A DNA stretch of 64,000 nt from Phytohabitans maris (GTDB lineage Bacteria > Actinomycetota > Actinomycetes > Mycobacteriales > Micromonosporaceae): contig NZ_JAVHUY010000002.1 in NCBI RefSeq assembly GCF_031085175.1, positions 248,001 through 312,000 on the forward strand, in the 5' to 3' direction. The translations under genes were made by a program, and so were the position numbers. The notes below the pieces were generated by a model. The model worked only from the letters and a program-made list of their open reading frames with translations. It was not told the DNA's origin and searched no databases. This document shows positions 53,135 through 61,938 of the stretch, one piece after another (within the stretch, counting starts at the first letter, position 1; each line of letters opens with the position of its first letter).

Positions 53135-55918
53135 ATGACCGCACCCCGGCCTGACCACGACAACACGCTCCAACAGGCAGTCCGTCTGGTCCTCGCGGCG
53201 CTGCCTCAGGACCGGCAGGCCACGCCGGCGGAGATCGACTCCAATCTGGACCTCGTGTGCGCAATGCAACAGGCCCGCGGGCAGGCCCTTGACCGTGAGG
53301 AACTCTCCCGTGAGATCCAGGCGCGCGTGGCCGTGTGGCAGGACGACTCCGTCGGCCTGACCAACGAGGTCGGCCACCTCGAATGGTTGACGGATGCGAA
53401 GGTGGACCGGAGCTGGGAGTTCTGGGACCTCTACCGCAGGTACCTCGAGGATGTCAAGACAATGCCTCCACGGGTGGTGAGAAGGCTGGATCAGAGCACC
53501 GACCGAATCCTCCGTCAGCTGGAAGACCCCCGACGCCCCGGCCGGTGGCGCCGCCAAGGACTCGTCGTCGGTCAGGTTCAGTCGGGCAAGACCGGCAACT
53601 ACATCGGACTAGCCGCCAAGGCAGCGGATGCAGGATACAAACTGATCGTCATCCTCGCAGGCGTCCACAACAGCCTGCGCAGCCAGACCCAGTTGAGGAT
53701 CGACGAGGGTCTGCTGGGCTTCGACACCCAGTACCAGCAACGCTATGACCAGGCCACCAACAGCGCCCGCATTGGCGTCGGCGCGATGCCCGGCGTCAAG
53801 CGACTGAAGATAGCCTCCCTGACCAACAGCGCCGAAAACGGCGACTTCCGACGCCAAGTCGCCAGCAACCTCAACCTGCCGATCGGTGACTATCCCGTCG
53901 TCCTTGTAATCAAGAAGCATCGCAGCATTCTCGAGTACGTCCGCAAGTGGATGATCGAGGTGGAGGGTGAGGCCGCCGCCGGCAGCACGAACAAGATCGT
54001 CCGAGACGTTCCGCTTCTGGTGATCGACGACGAAGCTGACCACGCCTCTGTGGACACCACCAGGGAGGCCGACACCGAGCCGTCCGCCATCAACAAAGCG
54101 ATTCGGCATCTGCTCAACAGCTTCGACAAGGCCGCATACGTCGGCTACACGGCCACCCCGTTCGCCAACATCTACATCAGCCCGTCCGCCGATCACGATG
54201 TGTTCGGCATCGACCTGTTCCCGGACAGCTTCATCGAAAGCCTGCCCGCTCCGTCAAACTATCTTGGCCCTGAACGGGTGTTCGGTCTGCGGGCCGATGA
54301 CCCCGAGGAGGCGGGGGTCGAGCAGCTTCCGATCTCCCGGTCCATCGAGGACAACGCCGCGTGGATGCCGAACCGGCACAAGAAAGAATGGGTGCCGCCG
54401 GATCAGCTACCCACCTCGCTACAGGAAGCCGTCGGCTCCTTCATACTCACCTGCGCGGCCCGCCGCGCCCGCGGACAGGACCGAGAACATAACTCCATGC
54501 TCGTCCACGTCACCCGCTTTCAGGCCGTGCAGAACCTGATCCGCGAGCAGCTCGACGAGTACGTCGGCTTGGTGCGCGACAGGTTACGTGACGGCATGGG
54601 CGCACAGGCGGACCAAGTCCTGCGCGAGCTGCGTGAACTGTGGGAACGCGACTTCGTACCGACCACCAACGACTTTCCGTCCGGTGAAGCGCCGCGGGTG
54701 GGATGGGACGAGGTCGCGCGGGAGCTTCGGCCGGCGCTGCAGAAGATCCAGGTGCGGGCGATCAACGGCACGTCACGTGACGCGTTGGAATACTACGAAC
54801 ACCGGCGAACGGGCGTATCCGTGATCGCGGTCGGGGGCGACAAGCTGTCCCGGGGGCTGACCCTGGAGGGACTCAGTGTGAGCTACTACCTACGGACGTC
54901 CACAGCCTACGACACATTGCTGCAGATGGGCCGATGGTTCGGATACCGTCCTGTGTACGAGGATCTGTGTCGCCTCTACACCACGCCGGATCTGCGTCGC
55001 GCCTACGTGGAAATCACTGCTGCGGACAACGAGCTGCGCCGCGACTTCGAGGAGATGGCAGCTCTCGGCGAGACCCCGGAGACCTTCGGACTGCGGGTCC
55101 GGTCATCGTCGGTCGGTCTGGCCGTCACCGCGGCCAACAAGATGCGCCGCGGGATCACTGTGCGGCTCAGCTACTCCGGCGAGCTGCCGGAGACCACCAT
55201 CTTCGACCTGGGCGGCGACGCGCTGCGACGCAACCTCCACAACCTCGACACGTTCGTGACCGCACTCGACCAGCGCTATGCAGGCGTCCCCGACGGTGAC
55301 AGCACCGTGTGGCGCGATGTAAGTCCGTCGGACGTAATTGAGGGCTTTCTGGACGGATACGCGCCAGCCCGCGGCTCCTACCGCGTGCGGCCGGCGTTCA
55401 TCGCACAGTACATCCGCCTGTGCGTGGCCAAGCAGGAACTCTCCCGGTGGACCGTGCGACTGGTTGGAACACCCAAGGGCACGCCGACGAAGATCGGGAG
55501 TCGCGTGGTGGGACTCGTTACGCGTAGGCCCAGCCAGGACATCAGCGAAGACCGCTACACAATCCGGCGCGTGTTGAGCCCTGCCGACGAGAGCAGGGAT
55601 CTCACCGAACAACAGCGCCAAGAGGCCTTGAACGGGACCAAGGTCGTCCGTCGCCAGAAGTCCGAGAGAACGAACAAGGAGTACAAGGATCCACAGGTAC
55701 CGACCGGTCAGCCGCTGCGCCACGTGCGTACGGCGGACCAGCCGCTGCTGCTGATCTATCCGCTGCAGCATCCTGAGCGCGCTGACGGCACGCCAGTCGT
55801 GGGATTCGCGATCAGCTTTCCGTTCTCTGAACATCCCACGGAGACTGAATACGTCGTCAACGAAATCTGGGCACAGCAGGAGATCGACGACTTCGACGAC
55901 GGGGACAGCGACACATGA
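53135..55918 (+). CDS. Z1-domain superfamily II helicase-like ATPase
   Basis: Protein of 927 residues, ATG 53135 after GGAGA. The motor motifs are complete: Walker A LVVGQVQSGKTGNYIGLAAK (residues ~146-155), Walker B VPLLVIDDEADHAS (298-302), YVGYTATPFANIYIS (338-345), then the Z1 domain with AVGGDKLSRGLTLEGLSVSY (567-580) and LLQMGRWFGYRPVYEDLCRL (arginine finger region, ~597-605). Z1 proteins are the remodelling ATPases of MORC-linked restriction systems. The stop overlaps the next gene by ATGA. Confidence 0.93.
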   Translation: MTAPRPDHDNTLQQAVRLVLAALPQDRQATPAEIDSNLDLVCAMQQARGQALDREELSREIQARVAVWQDDSVGLTNEVGHLEWLTDAKVDRSWEFWDLYRRYLEDVKTMPPRVVRRLDQSTDRILRQLEDPRRPGRWRRQGLVVGQVQSGKTGNYIGLAAKAADAGYKLIVILAGVHNSLRSQTQLRIDEGLLGFDTQYQQRYDQATNSARIGVGAMPGVKRLKIASLTNSAENGDFRRQVASNLNLPIGDYPVVLVIKKHRSILEYVRKWMIEVEGEAAAGSTNKIVRDVPLLVIDDEADHASVDTTREADTEPSAINKAIRHLLNSFDKAAYVGYTATPFANIYISPSADHDVFGIDLFPDSFIESLPAPSNYLGPERVFGLRADDPEEAGVEQLPISRSIEDNAAWMPNRHKKEWVPPDQLPTSLQEAVGSFILTCAARRARGQDREHNSMLVHVTRFQAVQNLIREQLDEYVGLVRDRLRDGMGAQADQVLRELRELWERDFVPTTNDFPSGEAPRVGWDEVARELRPALQKIQVRAINGTSRDALEYYEHRRTGVSVIAVGGDKLSRGLTLEGLSVSYYLRTSTAYDTLLQMGRWFGYRPVYEDLCRLYTTPDLRRAYVEITAADNELRRDFEEMAALGETPETFGLRVRSSSVGLAVTAANKMRRGITVRLSYSGELPETTIFDLGGDALRRNLHNLDTFVTALDQRYAGVPDGDSTVWRDVSPSDVIEGFLDGYAPARGSYRVRPAFIAQYIRLCVAKQELSRWTVRLVGTPKGTPTKIGSRVVGLVTRRPSQDISEDRYTIRRVLSPADESRDLTEQQRQEALNGTKVVRRQKSERTNKEYKDPQVPTGQPLRHVRTADQPLLLIYPLQHPERADGTPVVGFAISFPFSEHPTETEYVVNEIWAQQEIDDFDDGDSDT

Positions 55919-56919
55919 CTGTCAGCGAAGACGACTGGACGCAGCTCGAGGCGGAACAGCACTCCACTGGCGTGGTGATGCGTAGGCTGTTCCCTCGCTC
56001 CACCCAGGACATCTTCTTGGCGGTGCAGCAACCCTCCGGACGACGGATGCTCGTGCTGCGTGTACCCAGCTCCGCCGCCGAGGCCCAGGTCCGTAGGGGA
56101 GCACTTCCATCCACCCGAGGGCTCGCGCTGCAGTTCGTTCCGGCGGATACGGGACGACGTGACCTTCAGGTGGTGCTGATAGCGGACGACCGGCGTGAGG
56201 TGTTCAACCCGCTGATCAGCGACATGGCAGCCACTGCCGAGACTGAGGCCGACCCCGCCGAAGCCCTACATCGGGCTGTCGAGCGCTTCGAATACTGGCG
56301 GCAGCTGCTTCAGTCCATAGCCGACACCGGTCTCAGCCCCGAGGCCCGTCGGGGCCTGTACGGAGAACTGACCGTTCTTCGCGACCATTTCCTGCCCAAT
56401 CTGCCTGCTGGCGAGGCGGTGCAGACGTGGACCGGACCTACCGGCGCCAACCAGGACTTCCAAACCCGGTCGGCCGCCATCGAGGTCAAGACCGGCACCG
56501 CGACCGAGCCGCAGAGCATCGTCATTGCCAACGAACGCCAACTCGATGACACCGGTGCCGGACAACTGCTGCTGGCCCATCTGTCTCTCGACGAGCGCCG
56601 CGGAGGTGCTGGCGAAACCCTCCCCCTCATCATCGATGCCATCCGCGCTGCGGTAACCAGCGCAGAATCGCGGAGCATCCTGGATGACCGGCTCGCCCGT
56701 GTCGGCTATCTGACGAGTCAGAGACACCTGTACGAGGAGCCCCGCTATACCATCCGGAAGATCCAATTTTGGCGCGTCACCGGTCAATTTCCTCGCATCG
56801 TGGAAGCGGACCTCCGCCCCGGTGTCGGCCACTGCCGCTACCGCATCAGCACCACGGGACTCGATCAGTACCGTGTTTCCGCCGAACAGGTCGCCTGCAT
56901 CGTGAAGGGGGAGGCATGA
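55915..56919 (+). CDS. PD-(D/E)XK motif protein (DUF4420)
   Basis: Nuclease-like protein of 334 residues. Its core is LYGELTVLRDHFLPNLP, then WTGPTGANQDFQTRSAAIEV followed by KTGTATE, so the catalytic D...E-x-K triad is intact. The family is a known companion of Z1, GHKL ATPase and AIPR genes and is expected to supply the DNA-cutting activity. Both ends overlap neighbours by four bases (ATGA), so the three genes are strictly coupled. Confidence 0.9.
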   Translation: MTVSEDDWTQLEAEQHSTGVVMRRLFPRSTQDIFLAVQQPSGRRMLVLRVPSSAAEAQVRRGALPSTRGLALQFVPADTGRRDLQVVLIADDRREVFNPLISDMAATAETEADPAEALHRAVERFEYWRQLLQSIADTGLSPEARRGLYGELTVLRDHFLPNLPAGEAVQTWTGPTGANQDFQTRSAAIEVKTGTATEPQSIVIANERQLDDTGAGQLLLAHLSLDERRGGAGETLPLIIDAIRAAVTSAESRSILDDRLARVGYLTSQRHLYEEPRYTIRKIQFWRVTGQFPRIVEADLRPGVGHCRYRISTTGLDQYRVSAEQVACIVKGEA

Positions 56920-58928
56920 CCAACCTGGACCTCGACTCGTACACCCGGGAACTCGTCGCCGACGTGTTGGCCACCGCCGAGGCGGAAAACGCCACCGCCC
57001 CAGACATCTTCACGCGACGGGTGCTCGACGAACTGGAACAGGCCGGAGAGGTCGAGAACACCTTCACCGCCTACCATCGCGCACTCGGAGTCGAGGTCAG
57101 CGGCTACGGATCCAACGAGTCCCTGGAAAGTCTAGACCTGTTCGTCACCCATTTCAGCCTGCGCCCCACCGACGAACGACTCACCCGCACCCAGGCCGAA
57201 ACGCTGTTCAAGCGGCTGGCCACCTTCTTGCGCCGCTGCCGGGACGGCCTCGCCCGCGACCTGGACGACTCCAACGACGTACGCGACATGTGCATCGCGG
57301 TGCAGAAGGCGCTGGCCGAAGCTCCGCAGATCCGCCTGTTCCTGCTCACCGACACCGTCAGCGCGGTCTCCACGCTGCCGCCGTCCGATCTCGACGGTCT
57401 CACCGTGACGCACCATGTCTGGGACCTCGCGCGACTGCACCGGCTAGCGACCTCCGGCACGCTCAGCGAACCCATCGCAGTGGACTTCGACCCGCCACTG
57501 CCCTGCCTGGCAACCAGCCGCGATGCCGACCAGGACTACGCGGTATTCCTCGCGATCGTGCCCGCCGGCACTCTCGCCGACCTCTACGGACGCCACGGGA
57601 CCCGCCTGCTCGAACTCAACGTTCGTTCCTTCCTGCAGACCAAGGGAGGCGTAAACCGTGGCATCCGTGACACCCTTCTGCACAGTCCGGACCGGTTCCT
57701 CGCCTACAACAACGGCATCACCGCCACCGCGTCACGCGTCGAGTTCGCCCGTCTGCCCGATGGCGGCCAAGCGGTCAGCCGCATCCACGACCTGCAGATC
57801 GTTAACGGTGGCCAGACCACCGCATCCATCCACTACGCCCACACCCGGGACAAGGCCGACCTGAGCAAGGTCCACGTGCAGATGAAGCTCACGGTCGTTG
57901 CCCCCGACCGGCTTCAGGAGATTGTTCCGGAGATTTCCAAGTACTCCAACACCCAGAACAAGGTCACAGTCGTCGACTTCAGCTCCAACCATCCCTGGCA
58001 CGTCGCCGTCGAAAAGGTCACCCGATCCCTGTGGGCGCCCGCAGCCGATGGCAGCGGACAGGAGACGCGCTGGTTCTACGAACGCGCCCGCGGCCAGTAC
58101 ACGGACGCGCTCGCTCGCGAACGCACGCCGACAAACCAGAAGCGGTTCAAAGCTCTGCATCCGCTGAGTCAGAAGTTCACCAAAGCCGACGCCGCCAAGT
58201 ACGCTCATTGCTGGGCCGGCCTTCCCCACCTGGTCAGCAGGGGGGCCGAGAAGAACTTCCGCGAGTTTATGATGCGCATGGGCGAGGAGCCGCCCAGTGT
58301 CGATGTCAGCTACTGCCAGCGGCTCATCGCCAAGGCGATCCTCTTCAAAGCCACTGACAAGATAGTCGCTGCACGCGACTTCGGCGGATACAAGATCAAT
58401 ACGACTGCCTACACCGTGGCCCGACTCGTTGAGGCCACAGGCCGCCGCATCGACCTCGACCTCATCTGGCGTGAACAGCGTCTCACCCCGGCCCTGACCG
58501 AAGCGATCGACAGCCTCTGCGCTCCGGTCCGGGAAGTCATCGTCAACCCACTGCGCGGCGGTACCAACGTCGGGGAGTGGGCCAAGCGCCCCGACTGCTG
58601 GGAAACCGCCGTGGGTATCTCGTGGACTGTCCCCGGCAGCCTCATCGCCGAGCTGACCGAGCAGCCCGTTGAGGACAGCGCCGGTCCAGCGGCGGACGAG
58701 GCGAGCAGGGGCGATGTCGCCACGATCATGTCGATCCCGGCAGCGGAATGGTTCGGCGTTGCTCGATGGGCGAAGGAGACGCAGAACCTCCAACCGTGGC
58801 AGCGACAGCTCGCCGATGCCGTCGGTCGGTACGTCAACAATGGCTGGACCGTCACCGACAAGCAGGCAGCACAGGCTCTGCGGCTGATGGCCGAAGCGGA
58901 AAGGCTCGGATTCCGTCGGTCGGCGTGA
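56916..58928 (+). CDS. AIPR (abortive-infection phage-resistance) family protein
   Basis: Protein of 670 residues from ATG 56916, directly behind GGGGGAGG. Family motifs are LLELNVRSFLQTKGGVNRGI, PDRFLAYNNGITATASRVEF, IVNGGQTTASIHYAH, VPEISKYSNTQNKVTVVDFS and TRWFYERARGQYTDAL. AIPR proteins are linked to phage resistance, but their biochemical activity is not established. It ends 52 bp before the next gene of the operon. Confidence 0.93.
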   Translation: MTNLDLDSYTRELVADVLATAEAENATAPDIFTRRVLDELEQAGEVENTFTAYHRALGVEVSGYGSNESLESLDLFVTHFSLRPTDERLTRTQAETLFKRLATFLRRCRDGLARDLDDSNDVRDMCIAVQKALAEAPQIRLFLLTDTVSAVSTLPPSDLDGLTVTHHVWDLARLHRLATSGTLSEPIAVDFDPPLPCLATSRDADQDYAVFLAIVPAGTLADLYGRHGTRLLELNVRSFLQTKGGVNRGIRDTLLHSPDRFLAYNNGITATASRVEFARLPDGGQAVSRIHDLQIVNGGQTTASIHYAHTRDKADLSKVHVQMKLTVVAPDRLQEIVPEISKYSNTQNKVTVVDFSSNHPWHVAVEKVTRSLWAPAADGSGQETRWFYERARGQYTDALARERTPTNQKRFKALHPLSQKFTKADAAKYAHCWAGLPHLVSRGAEKNFREFMMRMGEEPPSVDVSYCQRLIAKAILFKATDKIVAARDFGGYKINTTAYTVARLVEATGRRIDLDLIWREQRLTPALTEAIDSLCAPVREVIVNPLRGGTNVGEWAKRPDCWETAVGISWTVPGSLIAELTEQPVEDSAGPAADEASRGDVATIMSIPAAEWFGVARWAKETQNLQPWQRQLADAVGRYVNNGWTVTDKQAAQALRLMAEAERLGFRRSA

Positions 58929-58980
58929 CACCGCATCGACAGGGCAGCAAGCACCGCGGTCCAACGAAAGGGAGGACACC

Positions 58981-61797
58981 GTGGCGGACCAGATGAGCGA
59001 CCTTCCCCCGGATGCCTACCACGATGCACCGTGGATCCAGGTGCTGCCCTGGCTGTCAGCGTATGACCCCGAGGCCGCACCGGAACTCAGTGTTGCGGTG
59101 CCCTCGCCGGACTGGTGGCTGACCGAATCCCCCGCAGTCACCACGATGGCGGTGGACCACGACGAGCTGTGCCGGCGTCTCGCGCGAACGTTCATCGTCC
59201 GCCATGCCGACTTGGACTTCGACGCCGGGTTCCCCACATTGCCTACTCGTCTACCAGTCGCCGCTCTCCGCGCCGACGCCAGCGCCCGTACCGTGTTTCA
59301 ACGCCTGCAGGCTCGCGCGGTCGCGGATCTCGCCCCGCTGTCCGTACAAGCTCTCTACGACATCCGCGGCACAGGACAGGGCACAGTCGAAGAGATCGTC
59401 GCCGCACTCGTTTCGGCGGCTATCGTCCGACCCGCGGCACAAGGGGCATCAGTACACGACGAACTCGCTGCACCGAATCCGCCTCTCCCACCTGCCCACG
59501 TCCAACTGCTGGAAGACCTCGGGAAGATCGCCGCTTGGCGACATCTGCGCAACTCCGCCGGCCTTCCGCTGTTAAAGATCACCGTCGAGGACGCCGCTCC
59601 CGAACCGATCCAGGAGGCCGCACAACGGGTCAGCTTCCTCACCGCAGCCGACATTACACCCGCGATCGCATCCCCGGACCCGGTCCTGGACCTAGTCGCT
59701 CAGCTGTCCCAGCTTGATGACGTCCAGATGACGCTGCTGCGCGAACGGCTCCTGGCAAGAACCCCCAGAGCATCGTCAGAGCTCGCCGGTCACCTGCAGC
59801 TCGACAATGAGCAAGTCCACCAGCTTGAGATCCGGACCAAGAGTCTTCTTTCCGACGCCTTCGGCTTCGGTACAACCATCGGGAACCTTCTGGCAAGCCT
59901 CCGTGTGGAGATTCAGCCGGTTGCGGCCCTGCAGCGTCTCACCGATCTGCACCCCGAGCTCACACGCGATGTGCCGGGCTTCGACGTACCGCTCTGGCTT
60001 GTCCTCGATCGCCTCGACGACTATTTCGAGGTCACCGACGGCTGGGCCGCCGCCCCCGACGTCGACGCCGCTAGAGACCGGACCAGAACGATCCTGGACG
60101 ACCTCGGCACCGAACACGGCGTCGTCCACCTAGTCGCCCTGCAAAAGGCGACCAACATGCCGGCCGAGGAACTCCGCTCCTGGCTAACGTACTGCCGCTA
60201 CCCCTTGGCCAACGGGCAGGTCCTCACACGTATCAGTTCCATAGCGGACCACGCCGCAGGATTGATCGCCGCTCATGGTGTGGCGCTTCCCCTCGTAGAT
60301 CTGCACCGGCAGGTGTGTCCGGGAATCCACGTGAACACCCTCGCCGAACATTTGGCTGGCGATGAGCGCTTTGTCAACACCGAGGCGTCGCGGTGGGGAC
60401 TGTCCAGCTGGCAGTACGACGAGGAAGCCACCATCCGCCGACAGATCGACTTGGCGCTCGACTCCGGCTTGGGCCAGATCGCGATCGACGCCCTCGTACA
60501 GTCGATCAGCGAGCGATTCGACGTCTCCCCGGGCAACGTCCGTGCCTACGCCACAACAGGCGACTACCAGATTGTCGGCGGCCTGGTACAGCGGCAGCAA
60601 CGGGCAACGCCCCCACCCAGGCACCCGTCCGAGACCCGACGACTGTACAAGCCCACTGAAGCATGGACCTACCGTCTGACTGTGACCCGCGACCACCTGC
60701 GCGGCTCCGGGTTCCCTGTGCCCGCCGGCGTCGCCGGCGTCGTCGGATGCCGTCCCGGTGATGTCGTGGAACTCGACTCTCCTCTCGGCGTGCAGCACAT
60801 CCGGTGGACCGGTCGGCAGCCTTCCTGTGGCACCATCAAACGGTTCCTCGACAGCCTCAATGCGCAAGAAGGACAGGTCGCGTTTCTGGAGTTCCCGCCC
60901 AACGGCGGGTTCAACGTGCGATTGTCAGCTCAGCTGCCCGATCGCGCTGCGCCCCTGCAGCGTGCTCTGGCGCTGACTGGTGCGGAGCCAGCCCAAGATC
61001 CCGACGCCGTGACCGCCCAACTGGCCGGGTCGCTTGGCCTGCCCCTCGACGCCAAGCCACGACGCATCCTCAGCACCTTCCAACGAAGGGGCGACGACGA
61101 CATCGCGGAGTTGCTTGAACGAGCATGGACAAGGGCATCGGCAACCGCCGACCACGCGCAGGCTCTCGTCAATGACCGACCAGGCGTGAGCGATTCCAAG
61201 ACGCAGTCCGTAAGCCCTCCACCAACCACCGCGCAAATTGGACTCGGGGCAACCCGCTTGTCCGCCTCCAACACTCCCCAGCAAATTGAGACTGTGAACG
61301 CCGTCGAAGAGCGGCCAGCGCCTCATCCCGGCGATCAGGACGACAACGCCGGCGGCCAGGTCGGGTGGGTGCCCGTCCCAGAGGGATACCGCAGCGTTGG
61401 TTGGATCAGGATCATCGAGGCGGAAGCAGCCGCCGAGGCGTACCGGATCCGTACCGACGTACCCGTCCGAGAACACGGAACGATCACAGGCTGGGCCCGC
61501 TACCACGACGGCGACACTGCCGAAGCCCGCAAGTTTCATGCCAACGTGCTGGTCGTGCGGACCCGTTCGGCCGGAGAACGCTTTGTGTGCTGGATCCGGG
61601 AACATGAAGCCGCGGGCATCATCCAGGCTGACCGGCGGGGTTCAACCGTACCGCTCAGCGAACCAGGTGGAGGATGGGTCGGCCGCGTCGAGTACTTTCC
61701 CCCGAGCAGCGAGGCGGCCAAACGCTACCGGAGCACAACCCGCCTGCTTCGCATCCGTAGCGCACGCCAACACGACCCTTCCTGGACGGATGCCTGA
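58981..61797 (+). CDS. large protein with RNA-polymerase/sigma-like helical motifs, unknown function
   Basis: Protein of 938 residues, last large gene of the operon. Residues ~118-144 (LAPLSVQALYDIRGTGQGTV) look like the helix-hairpin-helix of RNA-polymerase alpha C-terminal domains. ASSELAGHLQLDNEQVHQLE resembles a sigma-70 region 4 helix-turn-helix. RWGLSSWQYDEEATIRRQI (about residues 470-488) looks like a HARE-HTH or delta-subunit-type W-G-L motif. Near the C-terminus two related blocks occur (VPEGYRSVGWIRIIEAE... and FVCWIREHEAAGI). No nuclease or ATPase motif is seen. GTG or ATG start; the frame at 58981 begins ADQMSDLPPD. It may bind DNA or regulate transcription. Confidence 0.75.
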   Translation: MADQMSDLPPDAYHDAPWIQVLPWLSAYDPEAAPELSVAVPSPDWWLTESPAVTTMAVDHDELCRRLARTFIVRHADLDFDAGFPTLPTRLPVAALRADASARTVFQRLQARAVADLAPLSVQALYDIRGTGQGTVEEIVAALVSAAIVRPAAQGASVHDELAAPNPPLPPAHVQLLEDLGKIAAWRHLRNSAGLPLLKITVEDAAPEPIQEAAQRVSFLTAADITPAIASPDPVLDLVAQLSQLDDVQMTLLRERLLARTPRASSELAGHLQLDNEQVHQLEIRTKSLLSDAFGFGTTIGNLLASLRVEIQPVAALQRLTDLHPELTRDVPGFDVPLWLVLDRLDDYFEVTDGWAAAPDVDAARDRTRTILDDLGTEHGVVHLVALQKATNMPAEELRSWLTYCRYPLANGQVLTRISSIADHAAGLIAAHGVALPLVDLHRQVCPGIHVNTLAEHLAGDERFVNTEASRWGLSSWQYDEEATIRRQIDLALDSGLGQIAIDALVQSISERFDVSPGNVRAYATTGDYQIVGGLVQRQQRATPPPRHPSETRRLYKPTEAWTYRLTVTRDHLRGSGFPVPAGVAGVVGCRPGDVVELDSPLGVQHIRWTGRQPSCGTIKRFLDSLNAQEGQVAFLEFPPNGGFNVRLSAQLPDRAAPLQRALALTGAEPAQDPDAVTAQLAGSLGLPLDAKPRRILSTFQRRGDDDIAELLERAWTRASATADHAQALVNDRPGVSDSKTQSVSPPPTTAQIGLGATRLSASNTPQQIETVNAVEERPAPHPGDQDDNAGGQVGWVPVPEGYRSVGWIRIIEAEAAAEAYRIRTDVPVREHGTITGWARYHDGDTAEARKFHANVLVVRTRSAGERFVCWIREHEAAGIIQADRRGSTVPLSEPGGGWVGRVEYFPPSSEAAKRYRSTTRLLRIRSARQHDPSWTDA

Positions 61798-61885
61798 CCC
61801 GCGCCACGACAAAGCTGAACCAAAGGACCACGGGCTCGGCCGCGTACGACGCAAAGGCCTGATCCCCAAGCCGCGCGTGATGTGA
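61790..61885 (+). CDS. possible 31-residue basic peptide
   Basis: ATG 61790 overlaps the stop of the 938-residue gene by the pattern ATGCCTGA and encodes MPDPRHDKAEPKDHGLGRVR, then RKGLIPKPRVM. It is strongly basic and proline-rich with no domain. A weak GGACGG lies just ahead. It could be a coupled small protein or chance. Confidence 0.28.
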   Translation: MPDPRHDKAEPKDHGLGRVRRKGLIPKPRVM

Positions 61886-61938
61886 CCGTCAACGCCCGCC
61901 GGCGAGTTGTCTGGGCTCGACCTGCCGCCTCAAATCGA

